A stretch of DNA of 64,000 nucleotides, taken from Diphasiastrum complanatum (Eukaryota > Streptophyta > Lycopodiopsida > Lycopodiales > Lycopodiaceae). The notes beneath the pieces are model-generated. The model searched no databases and had not been told where the DNA came from. It saw only the letters and a program-made list of their open reading frames with translations. Both the position numbers and the translations under genes were made by a program. Position 1 is the first letter of the stretch. Every line of letters begins with the position of its first letter. Below are positions 54,804 to 64,000 of this stretch, one piece after another. Location of the stretch: assembly GCA_029204225.1 (NCBI GenBank), contig CM055106.1:8162953-8226952 (forward strand), given 5' to 3'.

Positions 54804-57800
54804 ATGGGATCAGTGGGAGCCTACCTTCTAGAAGCTAGTGAGAGGTTAAATTCTACCAATTATGCTATTTGAAAAGTGAGGATGGAGTCACTAATGGTGC
54901 TCCGAGATCTTTATGAGTTTCTAATAGATGATGAAGATGAACTTCTAAGTGCACAGGAATTAGTGAGATACAAGAAGAGGTCTAGGCTTGCACTTCACTG
55001 TATTAAGATGAATGTAAGCAATGATCTTTTAAGGGAAGTATCATTATGTAAGAGTGCTAAAGAGGCTTGGGAATCTTTAAAATCTATCTATGAGTCTAGT
55101 AACACTTCGAGGGTTCTCATGCTTAGGAATCAGATTCTACAAAGCATGAAAAGGAGTGATGAGAGTGCACACAAGATTATGTGCTAAGAATCAAGTCTCT
55201 CAATAGGGAGTTAGCTTCCATTGGAGAGAAGATTCAAGATAGTGAGATTGTTCAGATTGTCCTCAATGGTCTAGGGAGTGGCTTTACAAATTTGGTCCAA
55301 AGCTTTGCAATCCAAGACACTTTGCCTACTATAGAAAAGCCACATAGTGTATTAGTAGCTGAAGAGTGTAGGATGATGCATACCAATGCAAGAATGAATG
55401 TTATTTCTCTGCAGGATGGTGATGAGAAAGCTAATTTCTCATTCAAAAGCAAGAAGAAGACCAATGGCAAGAAGAAGCACTTCAAGGAGACCAAGGAGAA
55501 GGATGAGGCTTCAAGCTCAAAGGGCAAGATCAAAGACAAGTCCAAGTACAAATGTTTTTTTTTGTGGAAAGAAAGGACATTTTGCATCAGAATGTCTCAA
55601 GAAGAAGAAGGCACAAGAGAGCAAACAAAGCAACATTGCACATCAGGAGGAGGAGGAGGATGAAGAGTCATCCTTGATGGTTTTCAACAAACCACCATCA
55701 TCCAAGAGCAACACCAATGATTTTTGGTGGATTGATAGTGGGGCTAGTTCCCACATGACATATCAAAAGGACATATTCTCCACTTTACTTTCTTACAATG
55801 ATTTACATAGATCAATCTATATTGCAAGTAGTCAAGAATGTAAGATAAGTAGAATATGAACAATTCCCTTGTATGTGGGATCATCCAAAAGGATGAATCT
55901 TGATAATGTTCTTTATGTTCCTAAGTTAACCAAGAATTTACTTAATGTTGGCAAGTTAATGGATAATGGCCTAGATGTACAATTTAAGCATGGAGTTTGT
56001 TCCATCCTTAGAAATGATGAATGTATAGTCAAAGGCTTTAAGCAAGGTAGATTGTTTAAGCTTGATGCTAATGTTGCAGTGGAGAGTGTTAACTTGGAAA
56101 AGGTGGAGTTATCAAAGGTGGAATTGTGGCATAAAAGGTTGGGCCATCTCAACTACAAAGCCATGGAATCTATGGCTGCAAAGGAGCTTGCAGTTGGACT
56201 CCCCAAGCATTTGTCAAAGTGTGGGAAGAGATGTGAAGCATGCAGCCTCTCAAAGGCTCACAAACTACCCTTTTCAAGATCTACATCAAGATCAAACTCT
56301 CCTCTTGAACTCATCCATTCGGATGTTCACATGAGTCTAATGGTGGTGCCAAGTACTATGCAATGTTCATTGATGACTATTCTAGATTTTGTTGGATGTA
56401 CCTCTTGTCTAGAAAATCAATGGTGTTTGATTCTTTTGTAAAGTTCAAGACTTTGGTAGAAAATCAACTTAGTACCAAGATTAAGGTATTAAGGAGTGAT
56501 AATGGAGGTGAATATATCTCCAATAAGTTGATTGACTTTTGTAGTTCTAATGGCATAAAGAGGGAGTTGTCATGTCCATACAACCCTCAACAAAATGGAG
56601 TGAGTGAGAGAAGAAATAGATCTCTTTGTGAGTGTGCTAAGGCCTTAAGGCTAGATGTTTCTCTATCCAAACCATTTTGGGCTGAAGCAATAACTTGTGC
56701 TAACTATTTGTGCAATAGATTGCCAAACCAAGCCATTGGAGGAATCACACCATTTGAAGCTCTATTTGGAGAGAAGCCCAATCTCAAGGATCTCAAAGTT
56801 TTTGGATCCACTTGTTATGTACACCAATCCTTGGATAAGAGAAGGAAGGATGATGCAACATCCATCAAAGGCATCTTTGTGGGATATGGTGAGAATAGCA
56901 AAGGTTATAAAGTCTTCAATCCCATCACTAGCAAGGTGATAGTGAGTAGGGATGTTATTTTTTATGAAGGACATGCTTGTGATTTGGATGATAATGCTAC
57001 TAATCATCTTGATGCCAAGGATCATGCTAGGATGGAGGAGGAGCTTCCAAGTGAAGAAGAACTTGAGGATCCACCTCAAGATGCAAGAAGTCCAAGAACT
57101 CCAAAAAGATCTACAAGGGAAAGATCCGAGCCATTGAGGCTCACTTATGATGGTCAAAGTGATCAAAGAGAAGGCTCATCATCTTTCACATCTTACACCT
57201 TTCTTACTTCAATGTTAGATGAGCCAACATGCTATGAAGATGCTTGTAAGTCTAAAAGTTGGATGGGTGCTATGCAAGTAGAATATGATGCTCTTCTTGA
57301 GAATCATACTTGGGATCTTGTGGATCTTCCTCAAGGAAAGAAACCTCTTGATTGCAAGTGGGTATTTAGATTGAAGTATAATCAAGATGGATCAATAAGC
57401 AAGCATAAAGCTAGGCTTGCTGCCAAAGGTTTTTTACAAACCAAAGGCATTGATTATGATGAGACTTTTGCTCCTGTGGCTAAACTTGTTACTATCAGGT
57501 TGATCATTAGTCTTGCTACAACCTTCAATTGGGAGCTATTCCAACTTGACTTCACAAATGCATTCCTCAATGGTTATTTGGAGGAAGAGATCTACATGAG
57601 GCAACCCGAGGGCTTCATCAAGGCAAAGCATGAAGGAAGGTCTGTTTTTTTAAGAAGAGCCTTTATGGGCTCAAGCAAGCACCTAGAGCATGTTACTCTA
57701 GGCTAAACTCTTTTCTCATTTCCATCAATTTTGTAATGAGTGCCTATGATCCATCATTGTATATAAGCTTTCATGATGGCATGATCATTATTCTTGTTTT

Positions 57801-58809
57801 GTATGTAGATGACATTATCTTGAGTGGTAATGATCTAGATGGAATTAGAGATGTAAAAATTGCTTTAGCAAAAGAGTTTAAGATGGTAGATCTCAGCCTA
57901 TTAAGCTTCATTCTTGGAATAGAGGTTATTAGAGGATGTAATTTTAGCTTCATTTGTCAATCTAAATATGCTACATCCATCCTAGATAGATTTGGAATGA
58001 AGAATTGTAAAGGCATTGAGACACCAATGGAGCAACATGTAAAAGCATCTATTGGTTGTGATGAAGCATCCTTTGAGGACATCACATTATATAGAAGGCT
58101 TATTGGCTCCTTGATCTATTTAACTATAACTAGACCTGATCTTAGTTATAGTGTTGGAAAGTTAAGCCAATTCATACAAAGTCCTCTAGTTTCACATTGG
58201 AAGATGGCCAAAAGAGTTCTTAGATACATTTCATCCACTAAGAATTTTGGCATTTTGTATAGAGGAACTAATCTTGGCTTAAGAGCCTATAGTGACTCGG
58301 ATTTTGCAGGTGATAGAAGATTAACAAGTGCCTTTGCCACCTTTCTATGTGATGGAGTAGTATCATGGCTTTCCAAAAAGCAAGATACCATCTCCCTATC
58401 TTCCACAGAATCCGAATACAAGGCCTTGACATCAACATGCAAGGAGGTCTTGTGGCTCAAAAGGCTATTGGTGGAGCTTCATGTCATGGAGGAGGAGATC
58501 CCTATCATCTATTGTGACAACCAATCAGCCCAATCACTTGCAACTAATCCTACATTCCATGCAAGGAGCAAACACATCGAAATTGCTCATCATTTCGTGA
58601 GGAAAAAAGTGCAAGTTAAAGAGATCAAGCTCCAACACGTGCCATCATCAAGTTGCTTGGCTGATTTGTTTACTAAACTTTTACCTAAAGATTCATTTGT
58701 CAAGCTTAGATCTTCAATTGGAGTTATTGATAAAAGCATTGTGATCTCCAAGGCTAGATTTGAGGAGGAGTGTGAAAAATTGCCTACATTGGCAAATCTA
58801 GCCATGTAG
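54804..58809 (+). pseudogene. copia-2 gag-pol, broken
   Basis: Gag starts at ATG 54804 (MGSVGAYLLEASERLNSTNY) and meets TGA at 54870-54872 where tryptophan is expected. Frameshifts occur near 55180 and in a T run near 55555, just where the zinc knuckle CFFCGKKGHFASEC would read. The protease WIDSGASSH (near 55730) is followed by TGA at 55857. Integrase shows HKRLGHLNY, a frameshift near 56340, FIDDYSRFCW, RSDNGGEY and NGVSERRNR. RT has LDFTNAFLNG, a frameshift near 57645 in a T run, and YVDD near 57805. RNase H holds SLSSTESEYKAL and CDNQSAQSLA. Pol ends at 58809, about 39 bases inside the 3' LTR. Confidence 0.92.
58760..58770 (+). other. Polypurine tract of copia-2
   Basis: A purine-rich TTGAGGAGGAG ends directly at the 3' LTR start and would prime plus-strand synthesis. 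It overlaps the pol reading frame. Confidence 0.75.
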
Positions 58810-59461
58810 AATATTGTACATTTTGTCAATATTGTTTGTTGGTTACTTGAATGGCCAAAGTGCCACTTGTACATACAAACCTAAAGTAGGTTACCACGAG
58901 TCAAGAGGAGTGGTTGTGTCCATTTGGTAGTGATTCCTACTTTGTAGGATCTAGACCATGATTTATGATGAGATTTGTACCTAACATGCACCTACCAAGC
59001 ATGACTCTTGGATCTAGGCTAGGGTTTTCACATTAGGGCAAGAAAGTGGAGTCTACTTCCTTATTACATGCTGGATTTTCATCTAACTTAGCAAAGGAAG
59101 TGTGTTTTACTATGTATTCCCATTCTCCATAGTGAGAATATAGAAACTTTTTGGAGCCTCAAGGAGAAACTCGAGTTTCCTCTCATTGTATGGTGATTAC
59201 TCTTGATTTCCAATGAAACCCAGCTTTGGCACTTTGTAAACCCTGTCTACAGGCTGTACTATAGCCTTATTTTTACACGTGTGGAGTTGGATTATACTAA
59301 TTGATCAATGCTTTGATTGTCTCTACTTGTTTCCTATCAAGCTGCTAAACTAGATCTTGTTTTCTAATGACTAGTTTCTGATAGATTGTTTAACAAGCAT
59401 ACAATCACCTTGTGGATCATTCAAAGATCCATTTATGGTCCTCAGTACTGTACTTTTCACA
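58771..59461 (+). repeat. 3' LTR of copia-2
   Basis: It begins TGTGAAAAATTGCC and ends TACTTTTCACA, with about 19 differences from the 5' LTR including one single-base indel. The pol stop codon lies inside it. Confidence 0.93.
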
Positions 59462-59650
59462 CCTCAATGTGCATACATCTAGCACTAAATGCTAAGCTTT
59501 GGACTTAAGTGTTTGCCACCATAGACGATTAGGTTCATGTATTTGGATCTCAAGGAGCCTCTTGATCTATGATTTGTACTTGGCTTCACAAGATGAGATA
59601 GAATATGTCTTACTTCTTGGAAGGTCAAAAACCACTCCATCTCTTAAAAA
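59462..59650 (-). pseudogene. Older antisense copia remnant, RNase H (right part)
   Basis: On the minus strand SKTYSISSCEAKYKS matches the copia SLSSTEAEY block. Near the insertion point SLAFSARCMHIE matches NP.FHSRTKHIE. Joined across copia-2 it continues as VGYHFIRE at 53481. Frames shift between the blocks, so it is long dead. Confidence 0.8.
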
Positions 59651-60240
59651 ATAGACTTATGCACTCGTGGAATTTCTTTTCACCTCATCACTTGCATAAT
59701 CTAAATCTTGAAATCCAATCAAATCAATGTGAGATCTATATTCGATGCCAAAAATTTCTAGTTTTCAAGACGAATGATTTTGAGCCTCCCAGTTACACCG
59801 TCATTCTGGTTGTAACTGCTATTTTGTTGTGCTTCAATGTAATATAGCAGCAACACGCTTTTCTATCTGTGTATAACGTAGACGAGTGTTTGTTGTGATT
59901 AAATGCACTTCATTGTTGTTTGATAACACTTGTTCACTCACTCTGATGAGAACACGGACGTCTATGACTCCTCAGCTTTTGATCAGACGACGGCTGTCTT
60001 TGACGCCTGAGGAACTTGCACTGTCATACTGCTCTTTCAATCTATTTTTGAACTGAACTTCTTATTGAGATCTGCTTTCCAGTAATACCACACACAAAGC
60101 ATTTCTAATCTCTTCGGTGGACTGTACTCATTCTGTACTGTTGAGTATAAATTAATTTATAAGATCATGTTGAGCACCATGCCGGTTTTTGGGAAAAGAT
60201 GTCAGTTCCATTCTTGAACTATGCCGGCTTTCCCGAACAC

Positions 60241-60330
60241 TGGCTCTGATGCCATGATAAACATTAGAAATTTGAATTTCATAAATGAATAAGCACAAGA
60301 ATCTTAGTGGGTGTGTTGCACAAAACCTAT
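60241..60330 (-). repeat. Possible antisense primer-binding site and LTR end
   Basis: The plus strand TGGCTCTGATGCCATGA is the reverse complement of TCATGGCATCAGAGCCA, a variant of the tRNA-Met primer-binding site. TGATAAACATTAG next to it would be an LTR end in TCA. It has the orientation of the antisense copia remnant and could be its 5' side after a large internal deletion. Confidence 0.4.
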
Positions 60331-61118
60331 TGGAATCTAATTTCCAATAGCTAGACAATTCCTAGCTTTCTAGGCGATGCAACACCAAAGATCTACTTGA
60401 GAATTTGAATCCAAATCAAGAGAGCACATAACCAGGTGTTAGTGCACTAGATCTGGGGTTTTAATGATTATGTTATGCTGTGTGTCAATCTATTAGTGGT
60501 GCAGAGATCCTTGTACCTGCAGGTACAGATACTCCATAACTTTCAAGCAGGCCTTTAATGATCTAGAAACTGGAACACATTTGCATTTGCTCACCCAAAC
60601 AGACACTTTTGACAAAATGTAATCAGTGGTCTTGCTGCTCCCTGTTACCTGCATGGGAATGAGGCAAAATCTACTCTCACCTTACAACTTAGATCACTCC
60701 TTTGATCACGATCGTCACCAATGATCATTATAATACTGTGTTTGAAATACTTCTTGGGAAAGATGAGCACTGCAAGGTAAGTCAACCTTCGAGACGTGCA
60801 TGAGCAAGCAGGCAAAAGAGAAAGGATAAGATGAATGCACTGTTGGCACGAAGACAGCTTGCAAGCTGCGCAAGTTAACAAAGGAACAACGAAGGAAAAG
60901 CGGGAGAAGAGCTGGAGCCTGGAGTGCAAAAAGAAGGCAAGTTGACAAAGAATAACTGCACAAGGCACAGAGTCAAACTGGGGGGTAGACTCCGACGACC
61001 TCGCCACATGCCTTGCAAGGCGTCGTTTTGTAGGCCTTTCAGCTGCCATGGAAAAATGTCCATGCCGTTACGGTTCCTCTTTCTCGTTCTTGAAAACAAC
61101 ACATCGTGCATCTGCACA
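60331..61118. other. Non-coding region upstream of the GT61 gene
   Basis: No gene was recognised. Minus-strand open frames near 60645-61135 have no family features. The region probably includes distal promoter sequence. Confidence 0.45.
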
Positions 61119-61376
61119 AGAAGAAGCACCAGCATCCATAGCCACAGGCATAATCCTTAAGATTTGCTGCGTACTGTCAAGCATTTCCATCAGCTAACGA
61201 TCCTGCTTGCTCCCCCTCCTTTTCTCTAGTCTCTCTGCCAGCAATACATGGATATCAGAAGAAGCTCCAGCATCCATAGCCACAGGCATAATCCTTCAGA
61301 TTTGCTACGTACTGTCAAGCATTTCCATCAGCTAACAATCCCGCTTGCTGCCCCTCCTTTTCTCTAGTCTCTCTGA
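61119..61376. repeat. Tandem duplication just upstream of the GT61 gene (period 138 bp)
   Basis: Copy 1 (61119-61237) and copy 2 (61257-61376) both run from AGAAGAAGC.CCAGCATCCAT to TTTCTCTAGTCTCTCTG. They share nearly all bases and are separated by a 19-base stretch found once. The second copy ends 32 bases before the GT61 start codon, so it lies in the 5' UTR or core promoter. Confidence 0.9.
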
Positions 61377-61408
61377 TCTGTTTGATCTTTTATTAGACAG
61401 TTGCCAAA

Positions 61409-62944
61409 ATGACTCTTATGGGTTTGAAGCCCAGTGCCTCTATGAAGAATGGCAGTAGAAGGGGATGCTTCACAAGCCTCCTGGTTGCTTTCCTGTTGTC
61501 GATGCTCATCGGAGAAATCGCCCTTCAAAAAGTACTGCTCTTTGACTCAGTTGCCTTTGCTTCCTGCAGGAAATTCATGCTCCCAGTCCTCTCCATCCCA
61601 TCCTCCTTTGCGGATCCATCCTTCAAGCCTCTCATCCAACTCGGCCCCTCTATCCACCAAGCATTCACCGGAAAAACCATCAATGTCTCTGCCATCCCCA
61701 CCCGAGTTCCCAGAGACATGCACACCCATTTCGAAGAGAACACAAACATTCTCGGCTATGGGTTATCTGTAGCGAGAAATGTCTGCTTTGATCCAGATGG
61801 GCGGATCCTATTGGTGGGAATCAGCGAGGAAGAGGTAGAGAGCAGCCTCAAAGCATCACCAGCTCTGGAAAAAGTGTGGCATTCAAGCTATAATTGCTCA
61901 TGGGGGTGCATCGGCTCAGTTATAGCCTCACAAGCTCCAGAAGATGCTGTCTGGATCGAAGGCAACACAACACATATCATCCCCTACCTGGCGAATGTGT
62001 TCCACAACTTCGCAGACAGAGTGTGGCCTCACATTGCAGGCTTTCAGGCTCCTCTTAGCTTCACCACCCCCAAGCCCATCAACCACATTGCCGTTTATTT
62101 GCTCTCCACATGGCTGGATCAAGCCCACCACAACAACGAGCGAGCAACCTTCCTCTACCAATTCCTCATGCTGGCTCGTCTTTCCCCGGGGGCAGATTTC
62201 CCCCTCATCCCACAAAACTCCAGACAATCCGTCTGCTATGAGCGCCTCACTCTCGACTGCTCATCCTGTGATCGGATCAGCAACTTTCTTGGTAGCAGCA
62301 TTGTTTCCCCAGCTCTTCTCAGATATAGATCTACCGTCCTTTCTTTTTTCAACATTGCTGAGCCACATGTATCTCTGCCTCCTCTCCCTCTTCGTGTCAC
62401 TTTCTATGGCAGAGGAGATGCCTCCAGGAGAAGAGTGACCAATGCTCAGCAGGTGGTGGAGCACCTTCGCAGCTGGAGGCAGCCACAGCTTGAGGTAACT
62501 TTCGTGGATGAGCTCCTCGCCAATGGAGAATACAACCAGACATTTCCGGAGGTGGTCTCACTCTTCTCGCAGACTGATATCTTCATCACCGTGCATGGAG
62601 CTAACACATGGGCGTCTCTATTCATGCCCAGAGGAGCAGCAGTGATCGAGATCTATGGCCCTTGTGGTCCATCTTCATGGCTGCACACCATCGTCACAGC
62701 ATTGGAGCTCAAGCACAGTACAGAATCAAATCCATGGAAAGAAAGTTTTGCATCTGCTAGAGCAGGCAACACCACGAATTGTGAGGATGCTCTGCGGACG
62801 CCAGACTTCAGCCTTGACATTGAGAAGCTCGATAGGACGATCCATGAGCTCTCCCAGCCATCAGCTCCCAGTGACCGGATCCCACTGCATTGGCTGTACA
62901 ATTGGACTGCTGGAAGCTATGAGGTGGGCTCCTTGAGAACTTGA
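61409..62944 (+). CDS. GT61-family glycosyltransferase, probable Golgi type II membrane protein
   Basis: This 511-residue protein is encoded without introns, with its start at ATG 61409. A short basic N-terminus is followed by one hydrophobic segment (about residues 20-37, CFTSLLVAFLLSMLIGEIAL). This is the type II topology of Golgi glycosyltransferases. The catalytic region contains the DUF563/GT61 motifs: FYGRGDASRRRVTN (about 331) and FITVHGANTWASLFMPRGAA (about 392-411), where other family members have VHGAGLTN and PPGAVVVE. Several N-glycosylation sequons (NCS, NTT, NQT, NWT) are visible. Plant GT61 enzymes transfer xylose, arabinose or related sugars to xylan or N-glycans; the exact substrate cannot be assigned. 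Confidence 0.9.
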   Translation: MTLMGLKPSASMKNGSRRGCFTSLLVAFLLSMLIGEIALQKVLLFDSVAFASCRKFMLPVLSIPSSFADPSFKPLIQLGPSIHQAFTGKTINVSAIPTRVPRDMHTHFEENTNILGYGLSVARNVCFDPDGRILLVGISEEEVESSLKASPALEKVWHSSYNCSWGCIGSVIASQAPEDAVWIEGNTTHIIPYLANVFHNFADRVWPHIAGFQAPLSFTTPKPINHIAVYLLSTWLDQAHHNNERATFLYQFLMLARLSPGADFPLIPQNSRQSVCYERLTLDCSSCDRISNFLGSSIVSPALLRYRSTVLSFFNIAEPHVSLPPLPLRVTFYGRGDASRRRVTNAQQVVEHLRSWRQPQLEVTFVDELLANGEYNQTFPEVVSLFSQTDIFITVHGANTWASLFMPRGAAVIEIYGPCGPSSWLHTIVTALELKHSTESNPWKESFASARAGNTTNCEDALRTPDFSLDIEKLDRTIHELSQPSAPSDRIPLHWLYNWTAGSYEVGSLRT

Positions 62945-64000
62945 TCATTCAGCTGCAACACAACCGTCTGCACATGCCCTCAATCACAATCTCTGCATCA
63001 GACTATTGAATTGCTGAATTTTTGCTCTTCCAAAGCATGTAACGACGTTATGTATCAGTTCTCACTGCTGCTGGACCTTCCTCTCATCTTGATCATCTAC
63101 ACTTTCTTCAGATTCAATTCCAGAACAGATTCTCATAGATCTCCCTCAGGGTCTTGGAACCCTCAGCTGCACCTCCTTCAGATTCGAGCTAAGCTAAAAT
63201 CTGTCTCACTGTAAGCCCTGATGGGCATCAATTTGCAGATACTTACAGTCTCTGTGCATCAGTCTTGACTCTCAACCCAAGATGGACCTACGAACTAATG
63301 CAGTAATCTCCAGCCTTGTAGATCATAATCTTTGAAGGCTTATAGCATGTGTTCATCTTCCCCTTTACCACCAAAAGTAAATTGAGAAGGAAGATGCACT
63401 CAATCCCATTTATTCCCTTGATCAGACTTGACCAATTAATGAAAGATGAAATACTGCCAATGCAGCAATCTGGTTTCGGCTCCCAATTTCATGAGAATTC
63501 TAATCGCATTGCTGCAATTACATAGTAATGCAAACAGTTGTAATGAAGTCTTTTTGGAAAATTAATTTATTTGCTGTTGCGTTCAATTGCATTGCCTAAA
63601 GAAACTGAGTAATGCTATTGGCAAAGGTGCCTCTTGATCTATATAGCTGTTTACCCTTACAGTCCTGCAAGCTAAGCTTATTATATAATACATGCTCCTG
63701 TTTGCTCTTAACAATCTTAGAAACTAATTGATCAGAGTTACAGAACTTATAACTACTCTCTTCCTCTGCATGGATGTGCTTCTGAGATTATATGCTCAGG
63801 TGATGTATGCTCTCAGGTGTTCACTGTTTTCCATCAGTTGAAGAGATGCAGCCACTTACTTTCCAAATAATTGGATATAATAGCTATAGTGTATGGAAGG
63901 AGCCAGGCACATGACATTTTTTTGCTGAGTTAGGACTCTGGCAAAAATTTAGGCTCAACCGAATGTCGTGTGCCCGACGTCTTCCATTGCGTACTTGATT
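62945..64000. other. 3' UTR and intergenic DNA after the GT61 gene
   Basis: No further gene was recognised. AATTAATGAAAGATGAAAT-type A/T-rich stretches could carry polyadenylation signals. A short open frame at 63011 has no family features. Confidence 0.5.

Larger units (their letters stand above)
53482..59461 (+). mobile_element. Ty1/copia LTR retrotransposon copia-2 with both LTRs
   Basis: LTRs of about 690 bp flank a gag-pol region. The primer-binding site follows the 5' LTR at 54172, and a polypurine stretch precedes the 3' LTR. Flanking bases are CTTCA on the left and CCTCA on the right, a probable 5-bp target duplication with one change. The two flanks join into one antisense copia RNase H reading, which independently fixes the insertion boundaries. 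By eye the LTRs differ at about 19 positions, roughly 3 percent, so the insertion is moderately old. Coding capacity is broken by several mutations. Confidence 0.93.

Noticed and set aside
57771-57953. Minus-strand open frames within copia-2 and the PPR gene
   Set aside because: They are antisense shadows of conserved plus-strand coding sequence.
60645-61135. Overlapping minus-strand open frames upstream of GT61
   Set aside because: Overlapping frames without recognisable motifs; probably chance.

Overview
This is a stretch of nuclear DNA from a land plant with a large, transposon-rich genome. Four things support this: GT-AG spliced exons of a plant-type riboflavin-pathway protein (a reductase tail fused to a NADAR/COG3236 domain), an intronless PLS-type pentatricopeptide-repeat (PPR) gene, an intronless GT61 glycosyltransferase gene, and Ty1/copia elements whose primer-binding sites match plant initiator tRNA-Met. 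A fern or another non-flowering plant is plausible, but that is only an impression.

Layout. 1-5412: a decayed LINE (copy A). 5413-5844: spacer and a (TC)n tract. 5845-10880: a second LINE of the same family (copy B) with both reading frames open, followed by a long (TC)n tract. 11541-16644: a copia element (copia-1) with a 5' LTR, decayed gag-pol and no 3' end; its LTR is split by an 846-bp hAT-like non-autonomous element with a perfect 8-bp target duplication. 16645-18709 and about 23466-23890: a decayed Ty3/gypsy element interrupted by an intron-containing hAT (BED/DUF659/dimerisation domain) transposon at 18710 to about 23460. 24008-28591: the last four coding exons of the PYRR/NADAR gene; its upstream exons are not in the window, so the whole 24 kb transposon nest may lie in one of its introns. 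30782-34911, minus strand: a broken Helitron Rep/helicase plus two spliced exons of unknown function. 37542-37748: a Rab GTPase fragment with a destroyed P-loop. 37928-40690: a 1.1-kb tandem duplication with a third partial copy, then a 55-bp minisatellite. 42285 onwards: a copia fragment (copia-3) with the start of its 3' LTR. 48828-50717: an intact PPR gene followed by a decayed partial copy. 53482-59461: a copia element with both LTRs (copia-2), nested in an older antisense copia remnant. 61409-62944: an intact GT61 gene, with a 138-bp-period duplication just upstream.

The most unusual signal is in the two LINEs. ORF1 and ORF2 lie in the same frame, separated by a single UAG. Six nucleotides after it is a GC-rich stem-loop, and there is no in-frame AUG before the endonuclease domain. 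Both copies share this layout, although one is heavily decayed. The copies also share a small 3'-terminal hairpin with a compensatory base pair, and both abut (TC)n tracts. Together these suggest a LINE family that makes ORF2 by stop-codon readthrough or a related mechanism and inserts into TC microsatellites.

Most remaining sequence is AT-rich, with simple repeats and unrecognised repeats. No rRNA, intact tRNA, CRISPR or riboswitch was seen.
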